Positions 26,001 to 38,420 of a stretch of DNA of 64,000 nucleotides are shown here, one piece after another. The DNA lies in contig NW_019774625.1 in assembly GCF_001039355.2 (NCBI RefSeq), positions 1,048,009 through 1,112,008 on the forward strand. Reading direction: 5' to 3'. Source of the DNA: Lingula anatina (lineage: Eukaryota; Brachiopoda; Lingulata; Lingulida; Lingulidae). The notes under the pieces were generated by a model, which was given only the letters and a program-made list of their open reading frames with translations, was not told the DNA's origin and did no database searches. Both the position numbers and the translations under genes were made by a program. Positions within the stretch are counted from its first letter, which is position 1. Each line of letters starts with the position of its first letter.

Positions 26001-29000
26001 TGAGATGAAGCCGTTATCTTTGAGATTCCTCTCATCTTAATATTTCATGATTTAACATATTCTCAAATTAATTAAAATAAAGGTATGTATTCTCTTTCTC
26101 AAATTTGCCCAAGGAACTGTTGCATGTTAAAGGTATAAATTACCCGTGCTTTTAAATCCATTTAATCCCGCAAATAGCGTCCGAAAATCAAACAGCGACC
26201 ATCATATCTGACATATCATGTACTAGCGTACTAAACGCCGCTAGTCCGTATTCATATAAAGCAGTTCCTGCTCTGGCGGTATTATTCCATGCAAAGATCT
26301 CGTCGATAGCAGAGTGGTGCCAGAGCGCGTTTCGCCAAACATTTATCTGCACTAGCGGGCTACTGACAGGTATGACGATGTTCCCTGCTTTGAATGTAAT
26401 AATTTGTAATTTGACCATTTTTCATTTTTGGTTCAATTGAAACGCAATCACCTGTTTTTTATTCATTCCAGTAGGTAATTATTGTAAGGTAATCCTCCCT
26501 GACTTAAGGTTAGATAACTATTGATGAGCGTAACCCAAATTTATAACATTAGTGTCCTTGTTCGTACAGGCTTCATATATCATAAAATAATGATGTATAT
26601 TTTCGCATCAATCTTTTGATTTGTTTACGACTGGACCGTGATCACTTAGAACTAATTGCATGTGGTGATCAATATATCGAATGTGATATTTCACGACTTA
26701 TCCAGAATAGGCGTAAACGTGTTTGTCCTGTCGTCAACTGCTGTGCAGTGGCCACTGCTACTTTGACGTGAAGACCACTGTTGCGTGTAACGATGAGATT
26801 TTAACATGTCATGGACTGTGATTGTTAGTGTTGGTGTTTTGGAAATAACGATGTATGTTCTCACTGAAGTTTAGGCATTTCGATCTGCTGAATCTCCGTT
26901 AAAACCATCTCCAAGGCGCCTAAAGCAACAGCACTCTATCGTTTCATAGTAACAGGTACTAAAGGTATTATATTTCACATTTATGGACAACTTTATGGAA
27001 GTCGTTTTATATTTTCATATGATTAAATTTAATTATCCGCGTTGAGTAATTCGTAAGTATTTCGATTTTATGTTAATTTATTGGCTATTTGCATATGGTT
27101 CTATTGGTAATTACTTTCGATCAAACTATGAGATTGGCACGCCCGTTGTATAAGCACATGTTAAAACGTGTTGACAGGAAGGTTAAACCAACACGATATC
27201 TTCAAACCATTAAATGTGTCTCGACACAGAAAGGGCGCAAACTGACGTTTTAGAAGGGTGTTTTCTTTATATTCTGTTTCTTACGGCATGAAGCTCTTGT
27301 TGGAGATTTTGAGTCGGTGTCATTAGGTAAGGAAGAATGTATTGGATTTGCAATTGAAGCTGGTGTTGCAGCCAAACTTATCAGAATATCAACACGACTT
27401 CCTATCAGAAGGGAATAAGATTCATTTCCACCGCATCCTAACCGAGCACCATTCTGACAACCCTCGATCAATCTTGTAAACGATTTGGCAAATTAAAATA
27501 AAGCCGAGTTAATCACGGTTATGAACTTGCGGTGTTTAATTACGTTAAAGGTTATTGGTGCAATTCTGACAGGTACGCTGAAACCAGAAGTACAATCCAT
27601 CAGTCGTCATGGCGAAGGTTGTCCCAAATGAGGCAGACGTTTTCATAAACTGTTAATATGCGTGGCCGAATGCTTGGTAACGTAATTTTAGTTAAGTGAC
27701 AACGACAGGAATACGTTCTATGATTCTACTATAGATGCTAGTAGATGTAAACGCAACGGGGTATTCAATTGGTTCGTTGAAACACAGCGGTAGTTTAAGC
27801 AAAATGCTTCAGGTCTGGAGTCCTTATGGGACAAGATACGTATCAAGAGATGAGTAGGGTTATGCATTCAAATTATTTTTCTTCATAAAACAGTGCTAGG
27901 AGGCTATACCATTTATCACGCACTAGATGTTGAATGTTTCATTCGTTGAGTAAAATGAATGATTTCAGATTTCAGCAATGTTATCAGGGGACATTTGAAA
28001 CAGTTGACTCTGTCTGATCTCCCATTTTTTCCTTCTCCTTCTCCCCCGTCAGTTTTGACGCATCTAATGAGGCCTACGAGTGAGTCTCAACGGGCTCTGA
28101 CGCAGAAACAACGTTATCTATCCGGCCGTTTAAATCATTCTGCATATTGCGGCTCACAGATTGTCACATCACCTCGTGTAATTTCCGCAATTTCCTGCAC
28201 GGAGCAGACCAGCAGATTGTGAACAGGCGATTAAGAAAAAATAAAACCATTGAATTATTTTAAACCATACTGCCAGTTTAAGAATAATATTCCAAACGAT
28301 GACGTGTGTTAAAAGCATTTTGCGAGTATATTTTACAATTAGTAATATCTTTAGGGTGACATATGTTCTGCCCTCATGAGTTATATAGCATTCGCATCAT
28401 TTCCCGAGGCTCATGGAGTAAGTCGAATCAGGTCTGATCATTTTACTCGTTAGGTTAACCAAGCACATGTACATTAAACCAAACAGTGTGGAATACATAA
28501 GACGGTTGTCCCCTCACTCATCGTAATTTTTTCCAGAATGGTTACCCCCAAAAATAAAATCTTGCTTCCTACGCGCCCGTGAAGTGTTTATAGAATCATC
28601 ATCTTGGTTGGTTGATGAGTAATTTAGAGACTGCTAACGAATGATAAGAATGTTTCTCCAATAATCTCCTTTTAGCCAATGGCATTCCTTGTTTCAAGAA
28701 GCGTCACGTTTTTGTCCTGCATCGTGGGCTGCTTCATACAAATCGCCTTTATTTTTTCCACCTTGACAGCACTTGTTTGGTTTGTGACTTATCGCACTTG
28801 TAAGATTTTAGAACCGCCATGAAGATAATGTCGCCTTTATTAGCCTAAATGTTAAGAATATCTCTCTAGCAGAATTTTTTTAGAAGACGACAGATTCTAA
28901 ATTAAATGTACAACAATGTGTAATGAGACTATGTGCAATGATTGCTGATATACACTGTTGCTTCAATTGTTTGCCACACCTAATGAAATTTATGGATTTT

Positions 29001-30624
29001 TTTGCCAACTTTTCTTTAGTGCACAGCTGTATCATCGCAGCAGATTCAAAATACTGGATTGCTAGACATGCAAAAGAAAAACAACACGATTATATTTCAC
29101 TCTTACTGTGGATTTGAAGGGTTTTTCAATAGGGCCCCTGCAGATAGCACTTTTGAATACAGATTCTACCTAAGTAAAAACTTATAATTTTCCATGGAAG
29201 GTTACAATCAATCTCAACATTTCACAAACATTTCTTTATAAGATTAAAGGGCCAAACCAAGGGATTTTTACTTTCCAAATTCAGACTCTTAAGACAATAA
29301 AAACCCTTTAGATAAATGTTTATCTGAATCGTACCTCGAGTCCTTATTATCATTTCAGCCTACTTGGGTACCCATTGCCAGCTTGCAACGTTTGTATTAC
29401 AAACAGCAAAAAAAAAAAAAAAAAAGAACTATTTCATTGTGTGAAAACGACACAAATGCGCGTGACGACACATGTTGTTAATTTGACTGGCCAGTCAGAA
29501 CTAAAGTGGTGTATTACAAATGGAATAAAACATTAAATCCAAGTGCAGGGATGGGTAAGGCAATTCGTGAGTAGGAGAAAATTGCTCTTTACACCAGGAA
29601 TACCCCTATACCCTCTGTTGATTTGTGCTTATATATGATCAAAGTGATGTCAAATGGTTATTGATTACTGTGTGGAAGAAATTTCCAAAATATCAACAAA
29701 ATAGAGCTTTAAAAACCTACAGCATTCTTTAAAAAATCTCGAGGGTGCGACAACTATTTTGAGCAACAGCTTCATTCTTTTTTTTTCTATCACTCTATTA
29801 CCATTCAGTCTTGTTTCACATTTTCATTTTAGAAGGATCATTAAGTTACATGTAACAATAATCTCGAACCACCGTTATTTACGCTGTAATTCTCACATAA
29901 ATGGCGTGTTGATATGTACAAGGTGTTAGTTTCCCTTAAAACTCTCTATAAGTATGCATTGTATCTGCCCTTTCTTATTTACAAAATTCTTTTATCCCGA
30001 CCTGCCTATTAAATCGCTCAACTAAGTTTGAAAATCATGATTCTCAAAGGCACATCATATCAGTACAATTCATTGCCATGATTTGGATAAAAGTCGCCAT
30101 AATTAATGAAAAAAGTAATACTAAAACAATACAACATTGCTGTTGGATTATTTATTTTTCATTAAGGCTGAGCGTTTCCGGAAGGACAAGTTTCCATGCG
30201 GTGATTTGTTTTCAGATTATTATTTTTATTAACCTGGATGATTTGTATCATTCTACCAGGGGCTCGTTTAAGCTTTCTTAAATATTCTGGCGATAAATGT
30301 AGGTACATGAAACTGGGTTTCAATTTACATTGTAACAAAAGGATGTATTGATTCGGGAAACACTTAAAAATGAAAATCTTCGAAAAAGCCATCTCTGCCC
30401 TCATAATGAAAAACCAAGAACACATAAAAACCAAGTGGGAAAATAAGAAGAGCGACAATATGAAAACTAGAAGAAATAAAACGATTTAAGCTAACGGTTA
30501 CGAGTAATAAAGGTGAATATTGGTTAATGTTTTCTATCAAATGCACAATTTCACGGTATATAGTGAAATCGTTAGTAAAATTTTTAACTTGATACTAATA
30601 GGTATATTTTTAACTCTCCAGAAT
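23051..30624. other. Spacer with no recognised gene
   Basis: About 7.5 kb without a supportable exon. It contains a perfect 9-bp inverted repeat AACTTGGGT / ACCCAAGTT (23601-23609 / 23622-23630), a T28 run at 24874-24901, a C-rich run near 25207 and an A18 run at 29408-29425. A minus-strand frame at 27250-27471 ends at a donor-like GTAAGA but has no recognisable domain. Confidence 0.55.
24874..24901. repeat. Poly-T run (T28)
   Basis: Directly visible. On the minus strand it could be the poly-A tail of a retroposed sequence, but no element body is recognised beside it. Confidence 0.9.
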
Positions 30625-30625
30625 A

Positions 30626-30715
30626 AAACGTATTCTGAAGCACTTAAATGAATTAAAAACCAAATCATGTGTCTGTTTTGTAGACTTCAAAAAAGCCTTC
30701 GACATTGCGTGGATA
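30626..30715 (+). mobile_element. LINE reverse-transcriptase fragment (motif A region)
   Basis: The frame reads LKHLNELKTKSCVCFVDFKKAFD then IAW. This is the palm region of non-LTR retrotransposon reverse transcriptases, where [YF].D..KAFD carries the first catalytic Asp. Only about 30 codons are kept, and the (CCTAA)7 array follows about ten bases downstream. Clade unresolved. Confidence 0.75.
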
Positions 30716-30725
30716 GTGTTTATTA

Positions 30726-30762
30726 CCTAACCTAACCTAACCTAACCTAACCTAACCTAACC
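30726..30762. repeat. (CCTAA)7 tandem array, telomere-like pentamer
   Basis: Seven perfect CCTAA units plus CC; the complementary strand reads (TTAGG)n. TTAGG is the arthropod-type telomere repeat. Here it is short, internal and next to a LINE fragment, so it is best called an interstitial simple repeat. Confidence 0.9.
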
Positions 30763-32570
30763 AATGCACAATAAACATAACAAAACCTTATGCAATCACC
30801 AGTTGTAGCCTACACGCCAATACATTGCGATGTGTGGCAGCAAGTTTCAGTGAGATAGGCCTATGCCCTTTGTTGCATAAATTATCGCAATGCCACCCAA
30901 ATCTCCCTAATATCAAATGAATTCAACTGTGCCTTAGTGGCCTTGGGGCGTTTTTAATCATACGCTCGATCCAGGTGTACCGTGCTGTATTCGGGTTTAC
31001 TGAAAGAAAACTGTATAATCTTTTAGAATTTGCTGAGAAACGCACACTGACGTTCTATCAACCTTTCGAAAATTTAAAAGTTGTTTGTATATGTTTAGGA
31101 ATCACATCAGTTCACTGTGTTCGTCTAATACAAGTATCACATGTGTTGCGATAGTAGGAGAATTTTGTACTGTGATGCCCAGTAAGTTGTTGTGTACTAT
31201 TTTCTTCCTGTGGGGTGCAGTTGAGAGAAACGGCATGCCATTTTATGCCACCAAGGAGGACATCGAGGTTAGTCTGACAAATTCGTTTTGGACAGTGTAG
31301 ACGTAGGAAGCAGACAACACCGGCGGCACGTACGATCGATAGACGTCATGAGTGTGTCAAGCAGCTCCGAGATGTCCATTTCAATAAGATTAACACTAGC
31401 CCCAGCTGGTCATGCCGTTATGGGCAGGCATGACGTGCATATCGTTTGTGGTGATAATTGAAATCTGAACAAAGATTTTCCGAGGGTAATCCACTATTCT
31501 TATACAAGCTGGTTAAGTTGTCAATATTATTTTAGCATTACGAGTGTCATGACGGCAAAATTAGTTTGCCTACGCTGCGAAAGAACTGGCAAAACGATTC
31601 ACTCCACCGATTCTCTGTTCTTGATTCAAGTCATGGTGGTGTTTTGTGAAGGTTGACATATATTAACCAGTTAGTAAGAAGCCGTCGGCGAGAATCTTGA
31701 TTCAAGGTTAAAGCGACGAGTCGCTGGCGAACCAACACTGCGCCGATCTTAATGAGTGGTCGGTACTATACTGCTCACTTTGAAGTTAAAACGTGGTTGG
31801 CTTTCCAATGCAAGGTCGATTGGGGCGTGGCTTGTTTTGATGTTTTATTTAAAAAAAGAATATTTTACTGTATCACTGGCAATTCATTGCGTTAAAGGTC
31901 ATTCGAAGCAGATTTTTGCACTTATGTTATTTCATATTACATTGGTGTCTCTAGTATAGTACATGCGTTCCTTCTATTAGTCAGTTTTGTAGACAAACCG
32001 TTTTGTTTGTTTTAGTTACTTAAGGGAAGCTGTGCTCTTTGTCCATTTGATATCGTAGCATATTTCCGTGAGAAGGCTACTCTTTGTTTTGTTGCAGCAT
32101 CATTTTGTGGTAGTATCATGAGTTTTGTTAATATTTTTTCAACTGATTGTTATATAGAGAAGAGTTGACATAGCAACGTAATTAATGGTCGTATAATTTT
32201 GCCAATAAAAGTCAGTAAATTGGATATATGGCTGGTTTGATATATGATATGGTTACATTGATGCCACAGAAAGGGTACAATGTAAAAATCTATAGCACAA
32301 TACCAATAAACTAATCAAACAAAAGGGCATGGTAAACTGATTCTTCGTTGATTCTTAAAAAGCACCTGATCGTGTAAATAGTACAAAAGTTATGGAAAAT
32401 CATTTCGACAGGGGTATCTAGTCAAAACTCTACTGTACATTACTGTATACAGATATGATTGGTAAATATTTGTTTCTTGCAATACAAAAAGTAGAGAAAA
32501 CTATTTAGTTATTCTTTCTATTCTTGTATTACTTATATAATCATTCATGGTTTTACATAGCTTCAGTGTA
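30763..32570. other. Spacer with no recognised gene
   Basis: It contains an 8-bp inverted repeat GTCATGCC / GGCATGAC (31409-31416 / 31427-31434). No exon or RNA gene was seen. Confidence 0.55.
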
Positions 32571-32868
32571 AAGGTTCTGTCACACAATATAGCGTATAGC
32601 ATTAACTTATGCGAAAAATTGCCCATACGCAGACAAATGAAAGGGTTTTGTTAGACTAACGTCGTATACGCAGACAGACGTTCGTGTACGTTCGTATACG
32701 CGGAAGAAGATAATATGTTTTGAACATGCTCAAAAAAAAAAATTCATACTATATGCTGCTTGTATGTTCATTCTCATACGCTGGAAAAGGGCAAGTAGTG
32801 CCTATAATTCATTTCACAAACGTTACTCATAAGTACCTATATATACGCTGGGTGTAGCAGAGTCTTAA
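32571..32868. mobile_element. MITE-like element with imperfect TIRs and repeated ATACGC motifs
   Basis: The left end AAGGTTCTGTCACACAATAT plus AGCGTATA matches the reverse complement of the right end (TATACGC, GTGTAGCAGAGTCTT) with a few mismatches. Inside, ATACGC or its complement GCGTAT occurs at least six times, clustered in both halves. This is the layout of a non-autonomous DNA transposon with subterminal transposase-binding repeats. No coding sequence. The superfamily is not determined. Confidence 0.65.
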
Positions 32869-35800
32869 AAAGCCATCTATCGGTTATCATGTCTTTGTAT
32901 TTTGATATCATATATCAAAAAGACCAATGCTCTAAATATAATATTATCATGATTATAATTACATTAAAATTAAAATGTGTTTGCATTGGTGTAAAATTTA
33001 ATGAATGAAATAAATATTTTAACAAAAATCAATAAAATTGAATTAAGAATTATGTTTGAAAATCCATCATATAAAAGGCAATTTTGATAATAAGATAAAT
33101 GGAATTACTATAAAATGATTCCTGAATTAAATGAATGATTATGAAATATGAATGTTTGAAAATCCCTGAGATGAAATGCATGTGAAATATATGGTTCACT
33201 TTGATGATTTTTTAGTTCAAAGAAAGTTGAAACGGGAAGAATACTGGAGTCGACATCCATCAAAAACACAACGAATAGCGGCAGCCGGTACGTACATGTA
33301 GCAACTTTTCTCTTCGTCTTATTTTTGTCTTTTGTCTTTTGAATTATACAGTTGGTACTAACGAAAGTATCCCATAATTGTGTCCCTGGAGGTACTATTT
33401 TTAAGTTGAGACCAGAGCTGTAATGTGCTCTTTTAAAGTAACGTAATCGCGGCGTTTCGATTTCGTTACAAACGCCATTGCGTGATGCCTGTTATTAAAA
33501 GCAGTTAGTTATTATTGCAAAGCTTGAACACTTAAGGAAAACATCATAAGTATAATTAAGTTTCTTTCTTGGGTTCCTTAGAGACCTTAATGGAATGATA
33601 ATCTCTTGTCACTACTATTTTGAAAGTCGTTTTTCATGAAATTTGACCACAATAAACTGTAAGCTTTTTGTCAGTTGGTAAGCATTTTGCTCTTTTTCTC
33701 CTTTGCAAGACAGATTATCTATAAATGTGCGCAATTTAAACCAGGAGGTGAATGTTAACCGCGTGCCTTGAAAGTGGGAAATTGGGGAAAAAACAAGTAT
33801 TATTTCATAATGAGACAAGTATTGGAATTATTAGAGATGTTGCTTAGTTTTGATCCTATCTAACCATCTTTCTAATCTACTGAACAATTTCGTCTTTACA
33901 CTTCGTTGGGAAAAAATTAATCTTACCTTAGATAATACGTGTACACTGCTTGTGAGCAAAAAGAAAGGCTATAATAAATACCAGACAGCATATCAAAGAT
34001 TTGCCAAATTTTTTTTCCGGGAATCAATCGATACCAAGTGTGTCAAGTGTGTTTTAGGAGGATGAGAAAGCAAGGACAGGCGATATACGGCCATTATCTC
34101 GCCAATAGCTGCCCCTCCTCACGGCCTTTATGGGCGCTTTATAGTCTTCATAACAAAAACTGAAACCGCAAAGTAGATACTCATGTACTTAGAAGCAAAG
34201 GCACACATTTGCTGAACTGCTAATGTTCCTTTTGTCTGCATCTCGAGGACCAAGAGGTACTTTTAACAGCGAAATCTTGCAATATTTATACTAGCTACCT
34301 AGCAGTGTGAAATTTTATCAGACAATGTGACGTGATAATATATTTTAGGAATGCATAAATACATATTTAGTGTTTCTGTTTAGAGGTATTTACGCAATTT
34401 GCTTCCTATTTAGATTATGTATTCTTTAGTAGACGCAATCAGAAGCATTTAACAACCAACGAAATACCGTTCCTCGGCACGCACCAAGACGCTAAAAAAG
34501 CAAAACCACAATGTAATGCTATAATTAGCACGTCCTTATCCTTACTGTTGTCGATAATCAGGCTTTTGATACGTACCTCTGAAGTATCAGATTTAACCCT
34601 TTGTCCTTGTTATCTGTTGGACGAGCAATTTTCAAAAGTTTGTGGGCGTCCCTGTAACTTTATTGCCCAAAGGTGTTAAGATGAGGTGTGATGAGAATGG
34701 GGGATAGGGGGTTCCTTGACACCTAACGTCGCTATGGTTTAACTGAATATACCTTTTTGAGAGGAAGAGGGAAGGGAGGGGGGGGAGAGGATACCTTTTA
34801 AGTCCAGGTCGAGGTTCATGTTGACTAGCCCCTTCCCCCTTTGTGGTATGCATGTTGAAGTAGCAAAAGACATTCTGTGTCGTTCAGCAGAATGTAATAT
34901 TTTGCCATTTTCCAATCTGTCTATGTGGAATGGTAAGTAACTGGACTCCGTTGTTTTCAAATCCAACTGGTTGATATTTGCATGAAAGACAGTGATACAT
35001 TCCCAACGCATACTCGCACTTCATGCATCACGTAAGCTGCCTGACACGATTTGACTTTGAGACGTTCTTTCAAGGACTATTCCTCGAAGTTGAAAGTGTA
35101 AACACTCGGTATCATATCTTTAACATTTTGTACATTCTATTAGGTTCTCTCTATTATATGTAAATTAATCTTGCAAACGCTTATAACTTACAAAGAACAT
35201 GCTTTGCTATCATGACGAGCGTCCTTTTATAGCAGGATAAAAGCCAGGTGGTTCTCGTTCATGTCATTTAAGGATAACTTTAAACTCGATGTAAGGAAAC
35301 GCGCCCTAAGCCACCGATATCTATCTTGATGATGCTATTTCCACCGATGAAGTGTCAGTTGATTGTACGAAATTGCGAAACGAGGGCATTGACAGGTAAT
35401 GATATACACTCTACTTTTCGTAAACAGATCTGCCGGTGACATAAATGAATCTTACTACCAATTCGAATTAAAATATCAATGGCAAAGCCGGTGGCTGATA
35501 CCTTAAGTTAAATTATCTTTCTACCTTGCAGTCGATCTTGGTCTTTCTCTGTCTACAGGCTTTTCGACAATTTTGTTATAAAGAGCTTTTTCAGATCTTG
35601 TCAGATCCCCTCTGCATGAAATCTCTAATACGATTCAGACGATGAAACATTTTCCTCATTTACGCACAACACATAACTCAAGAAATAAAAGGGTTTCGAT
35701 TCCTTTTAATCTTGTTAGACAATTTTTTGAATAAATGGTTTCCATTCCTATCAGTACAAAACGCTTTTCAAGTATTTTATATGTTATCTCTGAACCGAGA

Positions 35801-36016
35801 ATCATATATCATGAATGATTAAACATCATTCGTTGCTTCAATGTGTTTCAATATAAGCAGAAATTAGGTTTCACCAATTGCCTTTTATCTTCCTTGGGTA
35901 CCAGTACATAGGGTTTTGTCTATAAGGCGATGTTTACCTTACTGTGAATTGCGATGTGATTGGAGGAGTGGCGCCAACGTGCCCTTATGCTCTATCAGTA
36001 GCAGAGGCTTTATATG
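32869..36016. other. Spacer with no recognised gene
   Basis: AT-rich DNA; 32900-33180 is extremely AT-rich with short A/T repeats. A G8 run lies near 34780. No exon was identified. Confidence 0.55.
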
Positions 36017-36036
36017 CCCCCCCCCCCCCCCCCCCC
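36017..36036. repeat. Poly-C run (C20)
   Basis: Directly visible, immediately before the small TIR element. Confidence 0.95.
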
Positions 36037-36074
36037 GCCTCCACTCAGCCTCAGGCAGCGGTGTAGTGATACCA

Positions 36075-36224
36075 GGGCTCCGTAACTCGAAAACATCGTG
36101 AATTGCCAATAGCGATATCACCTTTTATTTCGAGGCTATTATATGGGGCGAGTAAATCCCGAGTTATGGAATAGAAACGCTTGCGCTCGGTCGCATTTCG
36201 CGATGCTTTCGAGTTACGGAGCCC
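36075..36224. mobile_element. 150-bp MITE-like element with 18-bp perfect TIRs
   Basis: GGGCTCCGTAACTCGAAA (36075-36092) is the exact reverse complement of 36207-36224. The similarity continues inward (ACATCG / CGATGC). A third related phrase, CGAGTTATGG, lies inside. No open frame and no obvious target-site duplication. Confidence 0.8.
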
Positions 36225-36265
36225 AGTTCAACTCAGCGTGGGAAGGTGTTAGTAAACAAAATATT

Positions 36266-36391
36266 TGCAGCTAGTTGACTAGATGTTGGCTCCTTTTGCT
36301 CTCCAGGTTTTTTTTTTTGTTTGTTTGTTTGTTTACTGAAGAGCAAATTCTTCAGTAAACAGAAGAAGTCAACATCTAGTCATCTAGCAGC
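36266..36391. repeat. Nested foldback hairpin
   Basis: The inner stem is GTTTACTGAAGA (36331-36342) with TCTTCAGTAAAC (36349-36360) and a 6-base loop. The outer stem is GACTAGATGTTG (36277-36288) with CAACATCTAGTC (36370-36381). Similarity extends outward to GCTAG-containing sequence on both sides. A (GTTT)n tract precedes the inner stem. It lies 41 bases after the 150-bp TIR element. Confidence 0.8.
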
Positions 36392-36456
36392 AAAAGGCCT
36401 ATTGAATTGTCTATTCTTAAAAAACTGATTGCGATTCAAGGCAGTGTGATCATTTA

Positions 36457-36493
36457 CGATAGCATGTTTCGATAGCATGTAACGATAGCATGT
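36457..36493. repeat. Three tandem copies of CGATAGCATGT
   Basis: Copies at 36457-36467, 36470-36480 and 36483-36493, period 13 bases. Directly visible. Confidence 0.9.
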
Positions 36494-37954
36494 TAAATCA
36501 CTTAATGGTAAGGTCACTTTAAAACTCGTCAAAACGTTTCTGTCTGTTCGTTTCACTTGGAGACATAAACTGCATGTGTTTGCGAAGAATTAAGAAGTGT
36601 TTACAAATGATTTTTAACATCGCCTCAAATATGCAATGGCTGTGGGTTCAATATTGTGTCAAAATGTAAGCGAGAGAAAACGGTAAAATAGTGCATATGC
36701 TGAAATTGCATTTTCTAAGATGAAACACTGATAATAACAAAATTAGTATGAAAAAGATATCAAACATCGAGTTTTAATGCGGGTGAAAAAGCAGTTTAAG
36801 AGGCCAAGTGAGTCTCATGAGATTTTAATTTTAGAATATATTTTTCTCACTGTGATTTACGGTGTATTGCATTGAGGAATCTTCTCTGTTAAGTATTAAA
36901 TTAGATGCATGTAGTGGCAAGTCAATGGATCTGTTCAATAGTTTTCCAGTATAAGGGGACCTCTGAGACTCTTATAAACTGCAGAAAGGTAAAATTACAA
37001 ACAGCATAATGGCATTTTGTCTCTACCAGCACACACCAAAGACAGGAGAACTCTGCAAATAGCCTTAACGGCTATTTAATTATCATAAAGTGTCTCCTTT
37101 GTGACCATCTTTTTTAAATTGTGTCGCGTTCAAAATGTCTTGATCGAGTTATGATGCTAACTTTCATATTGAAAGAAAAACACTGGCCACTATGCATCAC
37201 TGCATCTGTTCCTACAGTCACATTTAATCAAATTATTGACAGTGAGAATGGGCAGCTTGAACTGACCTGGGAGAATCACGCACTATATGTGGTATAGCCC
37301 CTTATTAGGTTTGGTGTTGACGCTATTTTTCAGTCCATAAAAAGTTCAGGGTTTATCTCCGTTACTTGCTACGATTAAAGTACTATGTACACCTACATTG
37401 CTACCCAGCATCCCGGTATATGGTTTTGATTAAAACACCGCAAAATATACCATGCAGAAATCACACCTGTTAAAATACTGGCATATTAATAGAAAATGAT
37501 TTGGATATGGGTACACCATATCGATAGGTGAAGGATATTTTTGAAAAAATCACTAGTTATCATAATAAGTAAATTTAACCAGTGCAATACTTCTTAAGAT
37601 TAAGGCCGTTTGGCAGCTTTTGACAACAACTCATTCACAATCTGCCCAAAGTCCCTTACATACCGTTGGCGGGTAAAAAGAGAAAATTTAATGACATTTT
37701 TTTTTCAACTGGGAATTTGATTATAAAAACGGACACGTTATGTGATGATCTCGTGTTCGTGCGGGTCGTCCCTTTCCATGTTTCAGCTCGTAAGACTTGT
37801 TTAGTGCAACGGTTGTAGCCATATTTTGATGGATATATTTTCCTTATTTGAAATTTGCGTGGGTTACCAAGTTTTTCACTCTTGGAATGTTGCTAAAGGA
37901 GTTGCGCAAAATGTCTCTACGCATTCAGTTTATTCATGATCTTAGACTGGGTTC
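36494..37954. other. Spacer with no recognised gene
   Basis: No exon, RNA gene or repeat recognised. Confidence 0.55.
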
Positions 37955-38195
37955 CCATACTTAGATCGATCTATCTGGATCGACCTAACTCACTGGGGGT
38001 TACGCTAAATTGCTATCAGTTCAAAAGGCTTAAATGTCTGTCACGCCTACCGAATCAGCTAGGGGTAAAGACAATTACCCCCTGACAGTTTTACTAGGAG
38101 TGGCAGATGTTTAAGCCGGTTAGTTTGATAGCAAATTTAGTGAGACTCCCCAGGGAGATAGATCGATCCAAATATCTGTGGGAATGGTCCATTAG
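37955..38195. mobile_element. Family A MITE-like element, diverged copy
   Basis: The left end GGTTCCCATACTTAGATCGA and a following TCTATC block match in reverse complement the right block AGATAGATCGATCCAAATAT with GGGAATGG after it. This is the same terminal layout as 9462-9694 (GATCGAT plus GGGAAT). The interior has no coding sequence. Confidence 0.6.
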
Positions 38196-38204
38196 ACACC
38201 ATTC

Positions 38205-38420
38205 CCATTGACGCCATCGGTTAAAGTACATTGACCCGACTTTGAGGGAACTTTCGCTGAGTGCAATCAGCTGAACTGTGTTGAGTAGTATACAGAAAAG
38301 CTGGTGATTATACGAGTACGTCGAAAACAATAGGATGAGGTGTCATTCAGTTGACCTGATTGCAGTCAGCGAGAGTCCCGAAGAGTTAGATCGATCTACG
38401 TAGACGAATGGTGTGTATGG
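38205..38420. mobile_element. Family A MITE-like element, second adjacent copy
   Basis: The ends ACACCATTC (near 38208) and GAATGGTGT (near 38406) are inverted. Subterminal GAGTGCAATCAG / CTGATTGCAGTC and AGTTAGATCGATCTACGTAG match the copy at 9462. The interior CAGAAAAGCTGGTGATT (from 38293) and ACAATAGGA are shared with it. It lies directly after another copy. Confidence 0.7.

Noticed and set aside
27250-27471. Minus-strand frame ending near a GTAAGA donor-like site
   Set aside because: No recognisable domain and no partner exon; a lone donor match is common by chance.
30726-30762. A true telomere or chromosome end
   Set aside because: Only seven pentamer units, internal, with ordinary spacer on both sides.
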